Assembly (NCBI GenBank): GCA_002344895.1
Contig: DDUR01000061.1
Span: forward strand, 124,001 to 188,000
From: Ignavibacteria bacterium UBA2333
GTDB taxonomy: Bacteria > Bacteroidota > Ignavibacteria > Kapaibacteriales > Kapaibacteriaceae
Length of the DNA stretch: 64,000 nt
Direction of reading: 5' to 3'
Part shown: in pieces, positions 62,406 to 64,000 of the stretch
Layout of the letters: each line of letters begins with the position of its first letter
Numbering within the stretch: the stretch's first letter is position 1
Notes under the pieces: generated by a model
The model's database searches: none
What the model saw: only the letters and a program-made list of their open reading frames with translations
What the model was told of the DNA's origin: nothing
Made by a program: the position numbers and the translations under genes

Positions 62406-64000
62406 ATGTCCGACGCACCATCACTATTCGACGGGCCACAAGGGCCTACACCATCGGATCGCCAACGCGCTGAAGAATTGCGCCGAGAAATCGCCCGGCA
62501 CGACGTCTTGTACTACGTCGAAGCCCGTCCGACTATCTCTGATCGAGAGTACGACAGACTCTTTGCCGAACTCACAGATCTTGAATTGCGCTTCCCTGAG
62601 CTCCACACAGCGGATTCACCTACACAACGTGTTGGTGGAGCACCAATCACCTCCTTTGTTACGGTGGAACACCGTATACCCATGCTCTCGCTTGGGAACA
62701 CCTATAGCCGTGCCGAGCTTGATGATTTTGACCGAAAGGTTCGACAAGGGGCGGAAGGGGCATCCGTCGACTACGTCTGTGAATTGAAGGTCGACGGAGT
62801 GGCCATTTCATTGACATATGAGAACGGTGTACTTGTCAGAGCTGTAACCCGAGGTGACGGTGAACGTGGTGACGACGTTACCGAAAACGTACGGACGATT
62901 CGCTCAATACCGTTAACACTACAGCCTCTGACTGTTGGCGGCCAGAACGTGAACAGTGTTGAAGTACGTGGTGAGATATACTTGCGAGATGACGACTTTC
63001 TCGACATCAATACGGCGATGATAGAGCGTGGTGAAAAGCCCTATGCAAATCCTCGCAATCTCACAGCTGGGACTCTAAAACAAAAGAACCCCAAGGAGGT
63101 TGCCAATCGACCGTTACGATTTGTAGCCTATTGGCTTGACGTAGAACCGTATCGAACAGTCATACGCACACATTACGAAGCACTTGCAGTTCTTCATGAT
63201 CTCGGATTCCCTACAGGTGACAATCATCATCTGTGCTCGACCATTGATGAAGTGGCTTCTTTTATCGATCAGTGGGAATCACGCAGGGATACACTCCCCT
63301 ATGCTATTGACGGCATTGTGATTAAGGTAAACGAGTTTCGGCTTCAGAATGAACTCGGATTTGTTGCCCGAGCTCCGAGATGGGCAATAGCCTACAAGTA
63401 TGAGGCACGTAAGGCACAAACTGTTCTGCTCGACATTTCTTTGCAGGTAGGCCGAACAGGCGTTGTCACCCCCGTTGCCGAACTCCAACCGGTACTTCTC
63501 GCCGGAAGCACAATTTCACGATCGACACTCCACAACGAAGACTTTGTACGCGAGCTTGACCTTCGCATTGGAGACACCGTCGTCGTAGAAAAAGGTGGTG
63601 ACGTGATTCCAAAGATCACAGCCTTTTTGCCAACACAACGGCCACCCAATGCGCAGCCATGGTCGATGCCGCACGTCTGTCCGTGTGACCGAAAGTCAGA
63701 ACTCCACCGTCCTCCCGGTGAGGCTAATTGGTATTGCGACGATGCTGGCTGTCCATGGCAAGTACGTCGGAAGCTCGAGCACTTTGCGTCGCGTGATGCA
63801 ATGGACATTGACGGCCTTGGTGAACGTGCCATAGATCAATTCGTCAGCGCAGAACTTCTGCACACAATTGCTGATATCTACCGACTTCCACAGCGACGTG
63901 ACGATATTCTTTCACTCGAACGATGGGCACCCAAGAGTGTAGATCGTTTGATTGAGGGAATTGAAACAAGTAAACTTCAGCCCTACCACAGACTCGTCTT
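62406..64000 (+). CDS. ligA: NAD-dependent DNA ligase LigA, 3' end missing
   Basis: The essential replicative ligase, joining nicks with NAD+. 531 codons are visible and the gene runs off the right edge. The N-terminal Ia domain (RQRAEELRREIARHDVLYYV, ISDREYD) and the adenylated lysine K128 in CELKVDGVAIS are clear, followed by the OB fold and a C-terminal zinc finger. In that finger the first pair reads C425-P-C427, one residue shorter than the family C-x-x-C, followed by C444 and C449. An ORF on this strand from 62371 is a frame shadow. The gene is divergent from the metalloprotease. Confidence 0.95.
   Translation, partial: MSDAPSLFDGPQGPTPSDRQRAEELRREIARHDVLYYVEARPTISDREYDRLFAELTDLELRFPELHTADSPTQRVGGAPITSFVTVEHRIPMLSLGNTYSRAELDDFDRKVRQGAEGASVDYVCELKVDGVAISLTYENGVLVRAVTRGDGERGDDVTENVRTIRSIPLTLQPLTVGGQNVNSVEVRGEIYLRDDDFLDINTAMIERGEKPYANPRNLTAGTLKQKNPKEVANRPLRFVAYWLDVEPYRTVIRTHYEALAVLHDLGFPTGDNHHLCSTIDEVASFIDQWESRRDTLPYAIDGIVIKVNEFRLQNELGFVARAPRWAIAYKYEARKAQTVLLDISLQVGRTGVVTPVAELQPVLLAGSTISRSTLHNEDFVRELDLRIGDTVVVEKGGDVIPKITAFLPTQRPPNAQPWSMPHVCPCDRKSELHRPPGEANWYCDDAGCPWQVRRKLEHFASRDAMDIDGLGERAIDQFVSAELLHTIADIYRLPQRRDDILSLERWAPKSVDRLIEGIETSKLQPYHRLV
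62748..62761 (+). repeat. dispersed GGGGC-N4-GGGGC element, copy 11
   Basis: GGGGC-GGAA-GGGGC in ligA, encoding Q-G-A-E-G-A, just before the adenylation-lysine region. Confidence 0.6.

Overview
The window is a gene-dense bacterial chromosome segment with about 45 protein genes, no RNA gene that I could see and no CRISPR array or prophage. Three things point to the Bacteroidota/Chlorobiota side, most like the Kapabacteria/Ignavibacteria-type lineages. First, several large secreted proteins end in type IX secretion (T9SS) sorting-type domains, and a T9SS plug-family protein is encoded. Second, promoters carry the Bacteroidota -7 box TAnnTTTG, and Shine-Dalgarno sequences are scarce. Third, the prolyl-tRNA synthetase is of the eukaryote-like type. 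The lineage call is inference from these traits.

Layout: 1-3.7 kb: an FmdB fragment and trpS (minus), then a small envelope protein, an aldo/keto-reductase-like protein and rpe (plus). 3.7-8.0 kb: two tandem paralogous secreted propeller-like proteins (minus). 8.1-14.5 kb: a Rossmann(DUF2520)-Nudix fusion with cysS, then hutI, a 98-residue protein, manC and asd (minus). 14.5-20.9 kb: a PAP2 phosphatase, a nitrilase-family amidase, murC and two parvulin-type chaperones (plus). 21.0-25.9 kb (minus) and 26.2-35.6 kb (plus): a divergent block holding an outer-membrane beta-barrel protein, an RCC1-repeat surface protein and two giant proteins of unknown function (1701 and 1428 residues). 35.6-42.8 kb: a membrane-anchored SRPBCC/GyrI-like protein, two small genes, era, bamD, a hotdog thioesterase, a T9SS plug-family protein, ruvB and a VOC protein. 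42.8-50.5 kb: proS, a TolB-like propeller, lepA, three tandem signal peptidases I and hemW. 50.5-62.3 kb (minus): a LolC/E permease, ppk1, a lamin-tail-domain protein, fRMsr, fabF and a 1619-residue metzincin. From 62.4 kb: ligA, cut by the right edge.

Housekeeping genes are interleaved with an extensive secretion and envelope programme: BamD, two PPIase chaperones, three signal peptidases, LolC/E, a T9SS plug protein and T9SS-type cargo. Many neighbours overlap by 1 or 4 bases, which implies translational coupling.

The most unusual observations are: (1) the divergent block at 21-35.6 kb, with two giant uncharacterised proteins facing an RCC1/beta-barrel pair across a shared control region that has identical promoter boxes and a three-part CACGGAA repeat; (2) a dispersed 14-base element GGGGC-N4-GGGGC found exactly 11 times, on both strands and in different reading frames of unrelated genes, far above chance; (3) promoter boxes only 5-7 bases before start codons, implying leaderless mRNAs; (4) a 13-bp palindromic tandem array joined to a REP-like hairpin at 55.6 kb.
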